A DNA stretch of 64,000 bases from Sphingomonas sp. IC081 (GTDB taxonomy: Bacteria > Pseudomonadota > Alphaproteobacteria > Sphingomonadales > Sphingomonadaceae). Position 1 is the stretch's first letter. Each line of letters opens with the position of its first letter. The DNA lies in the NCBI RefSeq assembly GCF_006874585.1, contig NZ_CP029762.1:465922-529921 (forward strand), read 5' to 3'. The notes under the pieces are model-generated. The model saw nothing but the letters and a program-made list of their open reading frames with translations, ran no database searches and was not told where the DNA came from. The position numbers and the translations under genes were made by a program. Shown in pieces: positions 51,643 to 60,715 of this stretch.

Positions 51643-54375
51643 GTGGGCGATTTCAAGCGGGTACTGACAGGCCTGATGCTGGGTTCGGCAATCGCCGCCA
51701 CAGCCATATCCCCCGCGGCCGTGGCGGCGGACCGCACTGCGTCGCAGGCAGGCACGCAGGCAGCCAGGCAGCCAGGAACCGGGCGAGCGGCAATCGACCT
51801 GTCGCATGGCTGGCGCTTCCACTTCGGCGATGCTCCGGCGGCGGTCACCGCCACCGGCTTCGACGATCGGGACTGGGAGCAGGTCTCGGTCCCGCACAGC
51901 TGGAACCGCATCGGGGCCTATGCCCAGAAGCGCGGCGCCGAGACCGACAACCGGCAGGGCCTGGGCTGGTACCGCCTGCAGGTCGATGCGCCAAAGGCGA
52001 AGCCGGGCGACCGCCAGTATCTGGACTTTGCAGCGGTCGGCAAGCTGGCCGAAGTCTGGGTAAACGGCCACCATGTCGGCACCCACAAGGGCGCTTTCGC
52101 CCGCTTCCGCCTCGACGTTACCGATGCCTGGAAGCCGGGCCAGCGCAATCTGGTCGTGGTCAGCGCCGACAACAGCAAGGTGGAGCCCGGCAGCTCCACC
52201 TCCGAAGTCATTCCGCTCTCCGGCGATTTCTTCGTGCATGGAGGCATTTACCGCGAGGTTGCACTGCTCCAGCTTCCCGCCGCGTCCATCGATCCGCTCG
52301 ATTACGGCGGACCGGGCGTCTACGCGCATGCGACGAGGATTTCCGCCGAAAGCGCGACCGTCGAGGTGCGCACCCGCTTGCGCAATGCCGGCCCGGCCCC
52401 GCGCAGCCTCACCCTCGCGACCGAGATCCGCGACGCGCGCGGCAAGGTCGTCGCCCGCACCGTCCAGCCGGTCACCCTGGCGAGCGGAACCGGCGAGCAG
52501 CGCACGGCGCTCGATCTGGCCCGTCCCCATCGCTGGGACGGACGGGCCGATCCCTACCTCTATTCGGTCACCGCCACCCTTTCGGACGGCAAGGCCGTGC
52601 TGGACCGGGTGTCGCAGCCGCTGGGCCTTCGCACCTTCCGGTTTGATGCCGACAAGGGCTTTTTCCTGAACGGGCGGCATGTGAAGCTGCGCGGTGTCTC
52701 GCGCCATCAGGACGCGCTCGGCTCGGGCTGGGCACTGACGCCCGCGCAGCACGCGCAGGACATGGCGCTGGTCGAGGAACTCGGGGCCAACACCATCCGC
52801 CAGGCCCATTACCAGCACGCCGATGCCTGGTCCGATCTCGCCGACAAGGCCGGCATGGTGGTCTGGGCCGAGCTGCCTTACGTCACCACCCCCAGCATTA
52901 CCGGCGGCAAGGGCTCGGATGCGCTCTGGGCCAATGCCGAGCAGCAATTGCGCGAGCAGATCCGGCAGAACTACAACCACCCCGCGATCCTGATGTGGTC
53001 GGTCGGCAACGAAGTGGATTCGGCCAAGGGTTTCGGCCAGAAAGGCGCGCCGCCGCAGCCGCAGGCCCTGCTCGCCCACCTCAATGCCATCGCCCGGCAG
53101 GAAGACCCCGATCGCCCGACCACTTTTGCCGATTGCTGCGAAGGGCTGACGCTGGTCCAGACCGCCGGAGAGACGCTGGCCGGAACCACCGACCTGATCG
53201 GCTACAACCGCTACTACGGCTGGTATTATCCAAAGCCCCTGGAGGTCCGTCAGGACCTTGGCGACACGCTCGACAAGCTCCACCGCGAGCATCCGGGGCT
53301 GCCGCTTTCGCTCAGCGAATACGGCGCGGGCGGCGCGATCAGCCAGCACAGCGACGACGTGCGCAGCGGTTATGTCAATTTTGTCGGCCGTCCCCATCCC
53401 GAAGAGTACCAGGCATGGGTCCACGAGCAGTCCTGGCCGAGCATCGCCGCCCGCGATTTCGTGTTTGCCAGCTGGGTCTGGGCGATGTTCGACTTTGCCA
53501 GCGACCTGCGTGACGAAGGCGACGCGGTCGACCTCAACGACAAGGGGCTGATCACGGCGGACCGCAAGACCCGCAAGGATGCCTTCTGGTTCTACAAGGT
53601 GGCCTGGAGCGACAGCCCTGCCCTGCACTTTGCCGGAACGCGCTATCTGGACCGCGCCTATCCGGTGATGGACGTCAAGGCCTACGCCACCGCCCCGTCC
53701 GCGCGCCTGACGATCAACGGCAGGCCGGTCGGCGAAGTGCCCTGCCGGGACTTTGTCTGCGAATGGAAAGACGTGGCGCTGCGGCCCGGCGCCAATGCCG
53801 CCGTGGTGACGACCACGCAGGGCGGCAAGACCCTGACCGACCGCGCCACCTGGAACGGGCCCGACGTGGAGCGCGGCGGACTGCGCATCAATGCGGGTAG
53901 CCCAGCCGGTCTTGAACTGCCCGGTCTTGAACTGGCCGGCGGGCATCTCGGCAGCCGCCACTTCGGTTCGGACACGTTCGTGACAGGCGGCAAGCCGGTC
54001 GTGCTCAACCTTGTCGGTTTCGGCGGGCGCTCGATGGCGCCGATCCGCACGGTCGATGCAGCCGACCCGGCGTTGTTCGACTACTGGCGCGACGGGGATG
54101 CCTATAGCTACGACATTCCCCTGCCGAACGGCAGCTGGACGGTGACGCTGCACCTCTTCGAACCGCGCAAGACCGCCTCGTCCGATCAGGCCCTCACCGT
54201 CACCGCGAACGGAGAGGCGGTCATCCAGGGACTTAACATCGCCAGGGCGGCCGGGGCGCCGCTCAAGGAACTGCTCCGCAGCTTCCCGGTCACTGTCCGC
54301 AACGGCCGCCTCAAGCTCGATTTCACCAGCGTGTCGGGCAACGCCGCGCTGGCCGGAATCGAGATCGCGCATTGA
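51643..54375 (+). CDS. Secreted GH2 beta-galactosidase/glucuronidase-like enzyme with malectin domain
   Basis: 910 residues from a GTG at 51643 behind GGGAGAG. A signal peptide is followed by the GH2 sugar-binding domain (WRFHFGDAPAAVTATGFDDR, VSVPHSWNRIGAYAQKRGAE), an immunoglobulin-like domain and a TIM barrel starting VKLRGVSRHQDALGSGWALT. The acid/base Glu457 is in MWSVGNEVDSAKGF and the nucleophile Glu559 in SLSEYGAGGAIS. A DUF4982-like region follows and the last about 170 residues (GLRINAGSPAGLELPGLELA onward) form a malectin-type carbohydrate-binding domain. It acts outside the cytoplasm on beta-linked galactose, glucuronic acid or similar sugars. The stop overlaps a TTG of the next frame, so the genes are tightly linked. 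Confidence 0.9.
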   Translation: MGDFKRVLTGLMLGSAIAATAISPAAVAADRTASQAGTQAARQPGTGRAAIDLSHGWRFHFGDAPAAVTATGFDDRDWEQVSVPHSWNRIGAYAQKRGAETDNRQGLGWYRLQVDAPKAKPGDRQYLDFAAVGKLAEVWVNGHHVGTHKGAFARFRLDVTDAWKPGQRNLVVVSADNSKVEPGSSTSEVIPLSGDFFVHGGIYREVALLQLPAASIDPLDYGGPGVYAHATRISAESATVEVRTRLRNAGPAPRSLTLATEIRDARGKVVARTVQPVTLASGTGEQRTALDLARPHRWDGRADPYLYSVTATLSDGKAVLDRVSQPLGLRTFRFDADKGFFLNGRHVKLRGVSRHQDALGSGWALTPAQHAQDMALVEELGANTIRQAHYQHADAWSDLADKAGMVVWAELPYVTTPSITGGKGSDALWANAEQQLREQIRQNYNHPAILMWSVGNEVDSAKGFGQKGAPPQPQALLAHLNAIARQEDPDRPTTFADCCEGLTLVQTAGETLAGTTDLIGYNRYYGWYYPKPLEVRQDLGDTLDKLHREHPGLPLSLSEYGAGGAISQHSDDVRSGYVNFVGRPHPEEYQAWVHEQSWPSIAARDFVFASWVWAMFDFASDLRDEGDAVDLNDKGLITADRKTRKDAFWFYKVAWSDSPALHFAGTRYLDRAYPVMDVKAYATAPSARLTINGRPVGEVPCRDFVCEWKDVALRPGANAAVVTTTQGGKTLTDRATWNGPDVERGGLRINAGSPAGLELPGLELAGGHLGSRHFGSDTFVTGGKPVVLNLVGFGGRSMAPIRTVDAADPALFDYWRDGDAYSYDIPLPNGSWTVTLHLFEPRKTASSDQALTVTANGEAVIQGLNIARAAGAPLKELLRSFPVTVRNGRLKLDFTSVSGNAALAGIEIAH

Positions 54376-54410
54376 ATCCCGCCCATCAGCAAATACCGGA
54401 GAGACTGGCC

Positions 54411-55943
54411 ATGTTGGATCGCCGCATGTTTCTGGCATCAGGCGCCGCCGCCGCGGCCTTGTCGGCCAGCGGGGCTCGGGCTGCCCGCGGGGCCGCCGCC
54501 CTTGCTGGCGAAACGGTGCGGGTCGATACCCGCACGGTTGCGGGCGCCCTGCCCCACGTCTGGGAGGAATGTGTCGGATCGGACCGCGCGGCGATCACCA
54601 TGCGCGAGGAGTGGCGGCAGGACATGCGGCTCGCCGTGGCGGAGGCGGGCATCAAGCGCGCACGCTTCCACGGCATCTTCAACGACGAACTGGGGGTGTT
54701 CGGCAAGAGCATCCTCGAGATGCGCCGCAACGGCGGACCGAACTGGCTGAACGTCTACCGCGTCTACGACGGCCTGCTCGACCTTGGCGTGTCGCCCTAT
54801 GTGGAACTGAGCTTCATGCCCGGCAAGCTCGCTTCCGGGAAAACCCAGTTCGGCTTCTACGGCGGCAATATCACGCCGCCGACCTCGGACGCCGAATTTG
54901 CCGGATTCGTCAGGTCTTTCACCACCGCGATGGTCGATCGCTACGGGCTGGAGGCCGTGCGCAGCTGGCCCTTCGAGGTGTGGAACGAACCCAACCTCTC
55001 GTTCTTCTGGACCGCCGACAAGCAGCGCTATTTCGACATGTACAAGGCCGTCGCGGTCGCGATCAAGTCGGTCGACCCGCAGATCAAGGTCGGCGGCCCC
55101 GCCACCTCGAAAACGGCATGGATCGGCGATTTTGCCGAGTGGTGCGCGGCCAACAACGCCCCCGTCGACTTCTTCGCCACCCATGTCTACGCCGGTGACA
55201 ACCAGGACGAGGTCTTCGGCAAGGGCAGCCCGCGCCGCAGCGTCAATGCCGTCATCCCCGACGCGCTTGCCGATGCCCGGCGCACGATCGATGCCGGGCC
55301 GTTCGCCGGCAAGCCGATGTGGCTGTCCGAATGGTCGTCCGACAGCCCGGCGATGATCGCCCACGTCATCGCCGGCGGCATGGCGCACTGCGCGGGCATG
55401 TCGCAATGGACGCTGAGCGGCATGTACGAGGAACTGGGCGTCGACGACTACATGCTGAAGGAAGGCTCGATGGGCTGGAGCATGATGATCGACGGCATCG
55501 CCAAACCTTCGTTCAATACCTACCGGCTGCTGCACCGGCTCGGCACCGAGCGGCTCGCCGCGCAGGGCCCGGCGCTGGCCGCGAAGGACAAGCGAGGCAG
55601 GATCTGCGCACTCGTGTGGAATCTCGCCGAAGTCGATCAGCCCGGCGGCATTCCCGGCATGACCTCCGAACGCAAGATCGTCGGCGGTGCCAGGCGCCTG
55701 ACCGTGCAGTTCGACGGGCTGAAGGGCGGACGGACCGCGCAGGTACACTATGTCGACTGGGAGCGCGGCTCGCCGATGCCGGCCTGGCGGGCGATGGGCT
55801 CGCCCCGGTACCCCTCGCGCGCGCAGATCGCGCAGTTGCGGCAGGTCTCGCGGCCGGTGGTGGAAACGCGCCGCCTCGGCGCCGACGCCTCGCTCACGCT
55901 CGACCTGCCCGCCGAAGGGCTCGCCCTGGTCGAGATCGCCTGA
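54411..55943 (+). CDS. Secreted GH39-type glycosidase (beta-xylosidase/arabinosidase-like)
   Basis: 510 residues from the ATG at 54411, with GGAGAG upstream; a TTG at 54372 overlapping the previous stop is the other option. The N-terminus (LDRRMFLASGAAAAALSASG) is Tat-like. The mature enzyme is a TIM barrel with the Clan A pattern: acid/base Glu193 in FEVWNEPNLSFFW and nucleophile Glu307 in WLSEWSSDSP. Other GH39 blocks are RFHGIFNDELGVFGKSILEM and PVDFFATHVYAGDNQDEVFG. A small beta-sandwich closes the protein. It could remove xylose, arabinose, fucose or a related sugar; together with GH106 and GH2 it suits stepwise trimming of a mixed glycoside. Confidence 0.87.
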   Translation: MLDRRMFLASGAAAAALSASGARAARGAAALAGETVRVDTRTVAGALPHVWEECVGSDRAAITMREEWRQDMRLAVAEAGIKRARFHGIFNDELGVFGKSILEMRRNGGPNWLNVYRVYDGLLDLGVSPYVELSFMPGKLASGKTQFGFYGGNITPPTSDAEFAGFVRSFTTAMVDRYGLEAVRSWPFEVWNEPNLSFFWTADKQRYFDMYKAVAVAIKSVDPQIKVGGPATSKTAWIGDFAEWCAANNAPVDFFATHVYAGDNQDEVFGKGSPRRSVNAVIPDALADARRTIDAGPFAGKPMWLSEWSSDSPAMIAHVIAGGMAHCAGMSQWTLSGMYEELGVDDYMLKEGSMGWSMMIDGIAKPSFNTYRLLHRLGTERLAAQGPALAAKDKRGRICALVWNLAEVDQPGGIPGMTSERKIVGGARRLTVQFDGLKGGRTAQVHYVDWERGSPMPAWRAMGSPRYPSRAQIAQLRQVSRPVVETRRLGADASLTLDLPAEGLALVEIA

Positions 55944-56001
55944 TCGCATGGCGGGGCGTCCAGGGAAAATTGGTCCGACCATAACGGCAAGGCGGGAAGC
56001 T

Positions 56002-56802
56002 ATGGCAGGTATCGCGGGTGCAAAGCCGCTCATCGGGCTGGATCCGGCAGGCGGGAGCGAGGGCAGGCTCTACCGCCGGGTGGTGAAGGCGCTGATCGCC
56101 GAACTCCAGTCCGGCATGTACGCGGTGGGCGAGCGCATGCCCGCGGAACGCGACATCGCGACCGCCATGGGCGTGAGCAGGCCGGTCGTGCGCGAGGCGA
56201 TGCTGGCGATGGAGGTGCTGGGCCTGGTCGAGGCGCGCCTGGGGGCGGGCACTTTCGTGATCCGCCTGCCCGGTGACATCGACCGGGAACCCGAATTCAC
56301 CGTCAGCCCCTTCGAACTCATCGAGGCACGGCTGCTGATCGAAGGCGAGGCCGCGGCGCTCGCCGCCCGCCACATCACCGACGAGGAACTCCACCGGCTG
56401 GAGCACCTCGTTGCCGCGATCGCGCTGGAGAACGCCGATGCGCGCGGCGAAGAGAACGCCGACGAGGCCTTCCACATGACGATCGCCCGCGCCGGCAGGA
56501 ACAGCGCCATCGTCCGGACCGTCGAACAGCTCTGGACCTTGCGCTCCACTTCGCCGGAATGCCGCCTGCTGCTCGAACAGGCGCGCACCGCCAACGTCAA
56601 GCCGGTGGTGGCGGAGCACCGCGCCATCCTCGCCGCGCTGCAGCGGCGCGATCCCGCCGCCGCCCGCGCGGCCATGCACGCGCACCTCGACGCGGTACTC
56701 CAGCACCTGCTCTTCGCGGTGGAGGAGCAGGCCGTCGCCGCCGCGCGCCGGTCGGTTGCCGCCACGCGGGCCCGTTTCCTGCGGCCGGGCGCGGGCGAAT
56801 AG
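56002..56802 (+). CDS. FadR-subfamily GntR transcriptional regulator
   Basis: 266 residues from the ATG at 56002, which has GGGAAG upstream; an ATG at 55948 is in frame without such a site. The winged helix is typical: RVVKALIAELQSGMYAVGER, MPAERDIATAMGVSRPVVRE and the wing LEARLGAGTFV-like VEARLGAGTFVI. The all-helical FCD domain follows with the metal/ligand histidines in EAFHMTIARAGRN and HRAILAALQRRDP. Members of this branch usually respond to sugar acids or organic acids. It is the last gene of the co-directional GH group and may control part of the sugar-acid metabolism; no matching operator was recognised. Confidence 0.9.
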   Translation: MAGIAGAKPLIGLDPAGGSEGRLYRRVVKALIAELQSGMYAVGERMPAERDIATAMGVSRPVVREAMLAMEVLGLVEARLGAGTFVIRLPGDIDREPEFTVSPFELIEARLLIEGEAAALAARHITDEELHRLEHLVAAIALENADARGEENADEAFHMTIARAGRNSAIVRTVEQLWTLRSTSPECRLLLEQARTANVKPVVAEHRAILAALQRRDPAAARAAMHAHLDAVLQHLLFAVEEQAVAAARRSVAATRARFLRPGAGE

Positions 56803-56803
56803 A

Positions 56804-56833
56804 GGCGGCCCCGGAGCATTGCCCCGGGCCGCC
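56804..56833. terminator. Hairpin between convergent FadR and SDR genes
   Basis: GGCGGCCC (56804-56811) and GGGCCGCC (56826-56833) are perfectly complementary, with an inner loop of 14 bases that can pair partly. It starts two bases after the FadR stop and converges on the SDR stop at 56857. Confidence 0.5.
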
Positions 56834-56856
56834 CAAGTGCCCCCGCCCGCCAACCG

Positions 56857-57669
56857 TCAGGCCGCCATTCCGCCTTCGAGCAGCAAAGTGCTGCCGGTCA
56901 TGAACATGGCCATGTCCGAGGCGCAGAACAGGATCGCCCGGGCAATGTCGTCGGCCACGCCGACCCGTCCGAGGCGGCTGCCGCCGATGCCGGGGATCGG
57001 GCAGTTCCTGATGGTTTCCTCGTCCCATTCGGCGATGAACATGGTCTTCTCGGTCAGCGAGAATCCCGGTGCCACCCCCAGCACGCGGATGCCGTGCCCG
57101 CCCAGTTCGATCGCCAGTTGCCTGGTCAGGCCGACAACGCCGTGCTTCGAACTGCAATAGGCAGCCTGCCCTTCGGAAATGCCGCGCACGCCGGCCAGCG
57201 AGGCGACGTTGACGATCACCCCGCCGCGCCCCCGCGCGATCATCCGCCGCGCCGCTTCCCTGGCGCCGACAAAGGTGCCGCGCAGATTGATCGCCAGGAC
57301 GTTATCGAACTCCTCGACGTCGAGGTCGAGCAGCGGCTGAAACGACGGGATACCGGCATTGTTGACCCAGATGTCGAGCGTGCCGAAGCGGCTCTCGGCA
57401 AGGTCGGCAGCCGCCACGATCGACGCCGGATCACCCGCGTCGAGGCGGATCGAGACGACATCGACGCCGAACCGTCCGGCCAGTTCGCGGGCAGTTGCGG
57501 CGGCGGCCTCTTCATCGATATCGGCGATCAGCACCGACGCGCCGGCTTCGGCAAGCCGCCGCGCCGCGGCCTTGCCCAGCCCCCACGCCGCCCCCGTGAC
57601 AACCGCGCCCCGGCCCTTCAGCGAGGTCAGCTGATCGAGCGAGCGATCCGAAACGTCTGGCACTGGCAT
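56857..57669 (-). CDS. Short-chain dehydrogenase/reductase
   Basis: 270 residues from the ATG at 57669, eight bases after AGGAG; the ATG at 57675 is closer to that site than usual. Classical SDR features: cofactor loop TGAAWGLGKAAARRLAEAGA, VLIADIDEEAA (an Asp after the second strand, favouring NAD), NNAGIPS, catalytic Ser in VNVASLAGVRG and the YxxxK pair in AAYCSSKHGVVGLTRQLAIE. It oxidises or reduces a secondary alcohol/ketone. Its place opposite another SDR, across an island palindrome, links it to aglycone or sugar oxidation; the substrate is not identifiable. Confidence 0.88.
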   Translation of the reverse strand: MPVPDVSDRSLDQLTSLKGRGAVVTGAAWGLGKAAARRLAEAGASVLIADIDEEAAAATARELAGRFGVDVVSIRLDAGDPASIVAAADLAESRFGTLDIWVNNAGIPSFQPLLDLDVEEFDNVLAINLRGTFVGAREAARRMIARGRGGVIVNVASLAGVRGISEGQAAYCSSKHGVVGLTRQLAIELGGHGIRVLGVAPGFSLTEKTMFIAEWDEETIRNCPIPGIGGSRLGRVGVADDIARAILFCASDMAMFMTGSTLLLEGGMAA

Positions 57670-57780
57670 CCCCATTTCTCCTGTTGTTTTCGGGCCCCGG
57701 CAATGGCCGCAACGTCGAATCGCGGCGCCGGATCCCCTCGCCGGATTGCCTATATCGAGGCTGGACAGCTGGCAAGTTGT

Positions 57781-57795
57781 GCGCCACATTATCGC
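57781..57795. promoter_or_regulatory. Island palindrome, copy E, between divergent SDR genes
   Basis: GCGCCACATTATCGC with flanks forms TTGTGCG-N9-CGCACAA, a perfect outer inverted repeat. It contains GATAAT on the minus strand, a good -10 element for the SDR gene at 56857. Its position between divergent promoters would allow one protein to control both SDR genes. It is the least symmetrical copy in its core. Confidence 0.55.
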
Positions 57796-57877
57796 ACAAA
57801 CAGGCGTAACCGGACAGGACGCCACACATGAAAAGGCGCCGGCCCCATCCTGCCGAGCGCCCAACGGGAGAGAAGAT

Positions 57878-58630
57878 ATGGTTGCCAATCGTGTCGTCGT
57901 CGTCACCGGCGGGGCATCGGGCATCGGGCTGGGCGTGTCGCGGCTGTTTGCCGCCAAGGGCCATCCGGTCGCCATGCTCGACGTTCAGGACGAAGCGCTG
58001 GAACGCGAAAGCGCGGCGCTGCGGGCGCAAGGAGCGCGCATCCTTGCCCGCAAGGTCGACGTCGCCGACCGCGCCAGCGTGGAGGCAGCTTATGCCGCCA
58101 TCCGCGAAGAACTCGGCCCGATCGCGATCGTGGTCGCCAATGCCGGGATTTCCGAGGGCATCGGCTTCCTCGACGTCACCGCGCAGACCTGGCAGCGCAT
58201 GATCGACATCAACCTGACCGGCGTGTTCAACACGGTGCAGGCCGCCCTGCCGGACATGGTCGCGGCAAGCTGGGGACGCATCATCACCATCTCGTCGCAG
58301 GCAGGCCAATCCGGCGCCGCAGACCGCGCCCACTATGCCGCCGCCAAGGCCGGGGTGATCGGCCTGACCCGCTCGCTGGCCCGCGAATTTGCCGCCAGCG
58401 GCATCACCGTGAACACCATCCCCCCCTCGGTGGTGGCGACGCCCATGGCCGAAGCCGGGATCGCGGCCGGGACCTTCCCGCCGCTGGAAGTCATCTCCCA
58501 GCACATCCCGATCCCGCGTCCCGGCACCCCGGACGACATCGCGGCAGCCTGCGAATATCTCGCCTCGGACGGCGCCAGCTATGTCACCGGCCAGGTCCTG
58601 GCCGTCAATGGCGGCATGTTCATCGGATAA
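57878..58630 (+). CDS. Short-chain dehydrogenase/reductase
   Basis: 250 residues from the ATG at 57878 behind GGGAGAG. SDR features: VVVTGGASGIGLGVSRLFAA, VAMLDVQDEALERE (Asp after strand two, again favouring NAD), VVANAGISEGIGFL, catalytic Ser in IITISSQAGQSGA and YAAAKAGVIGLTRSLAREFA with the Tyr/Lys pair. The end (YVTGQVLAVNGGMFIG) is typical of the 3-oxoacyl-ACP reductase-like branch. It is divergent from the other SDR gene. A role in oxidising the released aglycone or sugar is inferred from place only. Confidence 0.88.
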   Translation: MVANRVVVVTGGASGIGLGVSRLFAAKGHPVAMLDVQDEALERESAALRAQGARILARKVDVADRASVEAAYAAIREELGPIAIVVANAGISEGIGFLDVTAQTWQRMIDINLTGVFNTVQAALPDMVAASWGRIITISSQAGQSGAADRAHYAAAKAGVIGLTRSLAREFAASGITVNTIPPSVVATPMAEAGIAAGTFPPLEVISQHIPIPRPGTPDDIAAACEYLASDGASYVTGQVLAVNGGMFIG

Positions 58631-58736
58631 GGAAGGCAGGCCGCCGCGATCTGCGCGGCGCGCCCGGCCCGCCAGCCCCCCCCTTCACCCGTCCGTCGCC
58701 GCGCCGCCGGATGGACCGCTTTCGAGAAGAACCGTC

Positions 58737-60701
58737 ATGTCCCGATCCGCACGCATCCCCCTCGTTCTGGCCAGTCTTGGCACCGCGCTCGCGCCGCTTG
58801 GCGCATTTTCCGCGCCGGCTGCAGGCACGGCGGTGCCAGCCCCCCCAAAACCGGAACGGGTGGAGGTCTCCGCGCTCCCCCTGCCCCCCACCGCGCCGTC
58901 CGAAACGGCGGGCGCCTGTTCGAAGGCGGTCGCCCCGCGCGGGACCGGCTGCATGTCCGCCGCCGACGACGGGATTGTCGAGGGCCCTGCCTACATGGGT
59001 GATGGGCGGCACGTGCTGCTCACCGTCCAGTTCGCGGGCGCTCCCGCCGGGGATCCGACCCACGACGGGCCGCAGGTCATCGCGATCCGGACCGACGGCA
59101 CGGTCTTTTCGAACGGCGATGGCTGGAAATGCATCACCTGCGGGGTTCCGGCAGAGGCGCGCCGCGATGCCAACCCGGCCGGCAGCAACGAGCATGGACG
59201 CACCGTGCCGGCGGGATCGCCCTGGCTGAGCCTCGATCATCCCCAGCCTTTCCCGGGCGGCACCAGGATGATCGCGGGAACCAACGTCGTCGATTGCGGG
59301 CCATACGGGCTTGCCGACGAGCGCTGCACGCCCGATCGCATCCGCATCTATCCGATCCGCTGGAACACCAGCGCGGACGGCTCCGGGCCGGGGGGCTCGA
59401 TGCGCGAGCTGCGGCTCAATCCCGATGGCCGCCATCTGATGTGGAGCCACATGATCGCGACGGGGCCCGACATCGACCAGCACGGGCTGGTCGGCACGCT
59501 GCGCTTCAACCCCGCGCCGCGCCGCGGGCTGCCGCTGGCCCCGCGCTACGAACTCGGCGACGTCCAGGTGCTGACCAATGGCCGCTCCCCTGAGTTTGCC
59601 GCCTTTCGCGAAGATCCGAAAAGACCCGGCGTGCTGATCCACAACCCGGTCAAGGGCGCGATCGGCGAAGCCCGGGGCTGGACCCGCGACGGCCGCAATG
59701 CGGTCGGCATGGGCATTCCCGAATCCGGCAACGTCGACATGTTCATAACCGACCTGCAATCCGGCCATTCGCACCGGCTGACATCGGCACCCGGCTATGC
59801 CGATCCGATCCTGATGTCACCCGACGACAAGTGGCTCGTGGTCTTCGACAACCGCACCGTCGAGCGCCACATGTACTACGGCGCCATGCAGGGCATCCCG
59901 CCGCTGACCGACGAACTGACGCGAATGGTCATGCTCAGCGCGCGCTATGGCTATCGCAACGGCATGCGCCGGTTCTTCCAGCCGATCCTGATCGACCGCT
60001 GGGGCGACCGGGGCACCTATCGCGGGCAGCAGCTCAATGCCGGAAACGGCGCGCCCGGCAGCGCCAGCGATCCCGACTGGAATGCCCGCGCCGATCCGGC
60101 CTGGTCGCCCGACGGGACAAACGTCGTCTATTGGCAGGCGCAAGTGATCTCGCCCGATTGCGGCGGCGCCAATCCGCTGCCCTGCCCGGCTTCCAGCGAA
60201 CCGGGCGGACGGCGGACCCGGCTGATGATCGCGCGGCTGCCGGATCGGACCGCCCTGCCGCCTGGCCGCAAGGTGGCGCCGGGGGCCATTGCGGTGCCCT
60301 GGGGAACCCCCTACCGCGCCGGTGATCCGATGCCCCGGCGCTATCCCTCCGCCCCGGCCGGGCGCTTCACGATGGACGGGTGGAAGGGCGGCAAGGCCGA
60401 AGTGGAGATCCGCAAGACCGCGAGCGGCCGCATTTCCTTCGTGTCGGCCCGCTACGCCGGCTTCACCGACGACGGCGCCCACGTGATCGACGGCACCGAA
60501 AGCGCGGAACTTGTCATGAAGGACGGGCGCGCCCGGATCGTCTGGCACTCGGACCTGCGGGCGAGCGGGGCCCAGACCGGCACCAAAAAGACCACCGAGC
60601 CCGGCGGTTTTGTCATCAGCCCGCTGGGCGAGCCGCTGGACGGCGATCTTGTCACCACCATCGACGGCAAGACATACCGCAAGCCCGCGCCCGGCACCTG
60701 A
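58737..60701 (+). CDS. Secreted beta-propeller-like protein of unknown function
   Basis: 654 residues from the ATG at 58737, which opens a signal peptide (MSRSARIPLVLASLGTALAP). I do not recognise a named family. The mature protein has repeated TolB/WD40-like blades, e.g. DGIVEGPAYMGDGRHVLLTV, MRELRLNPDGRHLMWSHMIA, GWTRDGRNAVGMGIPESGNV and ADPAWSPDGTNVVYWQAQVI. Several Cys pairs (GACSKAVAPRGTGC, CITC, CPAS) suggest disulfides. The C-terminal region is a beta-rich domain. Extracellular or periplasmic binding of a substrate, or a hydrolase-like role, are both possible. It follows the SDR gene by 106 bases on the same strand and is probably part of the island. Confidence 0.7.
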   Translation: MSRSARIPLVLASLGTALAPLGAFSAPAAGTAVPAPPKPERVEVSALPLPPTAPSETAGACSKAVAPRGTGCMSAADDGIVEGPAYMGDGRHVLLTVQFAGAPAGDPTHDGPQVIAIRTDGTVFSNGDGWKCITCGVPAEARRDANPAGSNEHGRTVPAGSPWLSLDHPQPFPGGTRMIAGTNVVDCGPYGLADERCTPDRIRIYPIRWNTSADGSGPGGSMRELRLNPDGRHLMWSHMIATGPDIDQHGLVGTLRFNPAPRRGLPLAPRYELGDVQVLTNGRSPEFAAFREDPKRPGVLIHNPVKGAIGEARGWTRDGRNAVGMGIPESGNVDMFITDLQSGHSHRLTSAPGYADPILMSPDDKWLVVFDNRTVERHMYYGAMQGIPPLTDELTRMVMLSARYGYRNGMRRFFQPILIDRWGDRGTYRGQQLNAGNGAPGSASDPDWNARADPAWSPDGTNVVYWQAQVISPDCGGANPLPCPASSEPGGRRTRLMIARLPDRTALPPGRKVAPGAIAVPWGTPYRAGDPMPRRYPSAPAGRFTMDGWKGGKAEVEIRKTASGRISFVSARYAGFTDDGAHVIDGTESAELVMKDGRARIVWHSDLRASGAQTGTKKTTEPGGFVISPLGEPLDGDLVTTIDGKTYRKPAPGT

Positions 60702-60715
60702 GGTCGCAGCCGACC

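Noticed and set aside
48595-54438. A 1947-codon open frame on the minus strand opposite the GH106 and GH2 genes
   Set aside because: Arg/Gly/Ala-rich translation without signal, membrane or domain features; it mirrors codon bias of two clear glycosidase genes.
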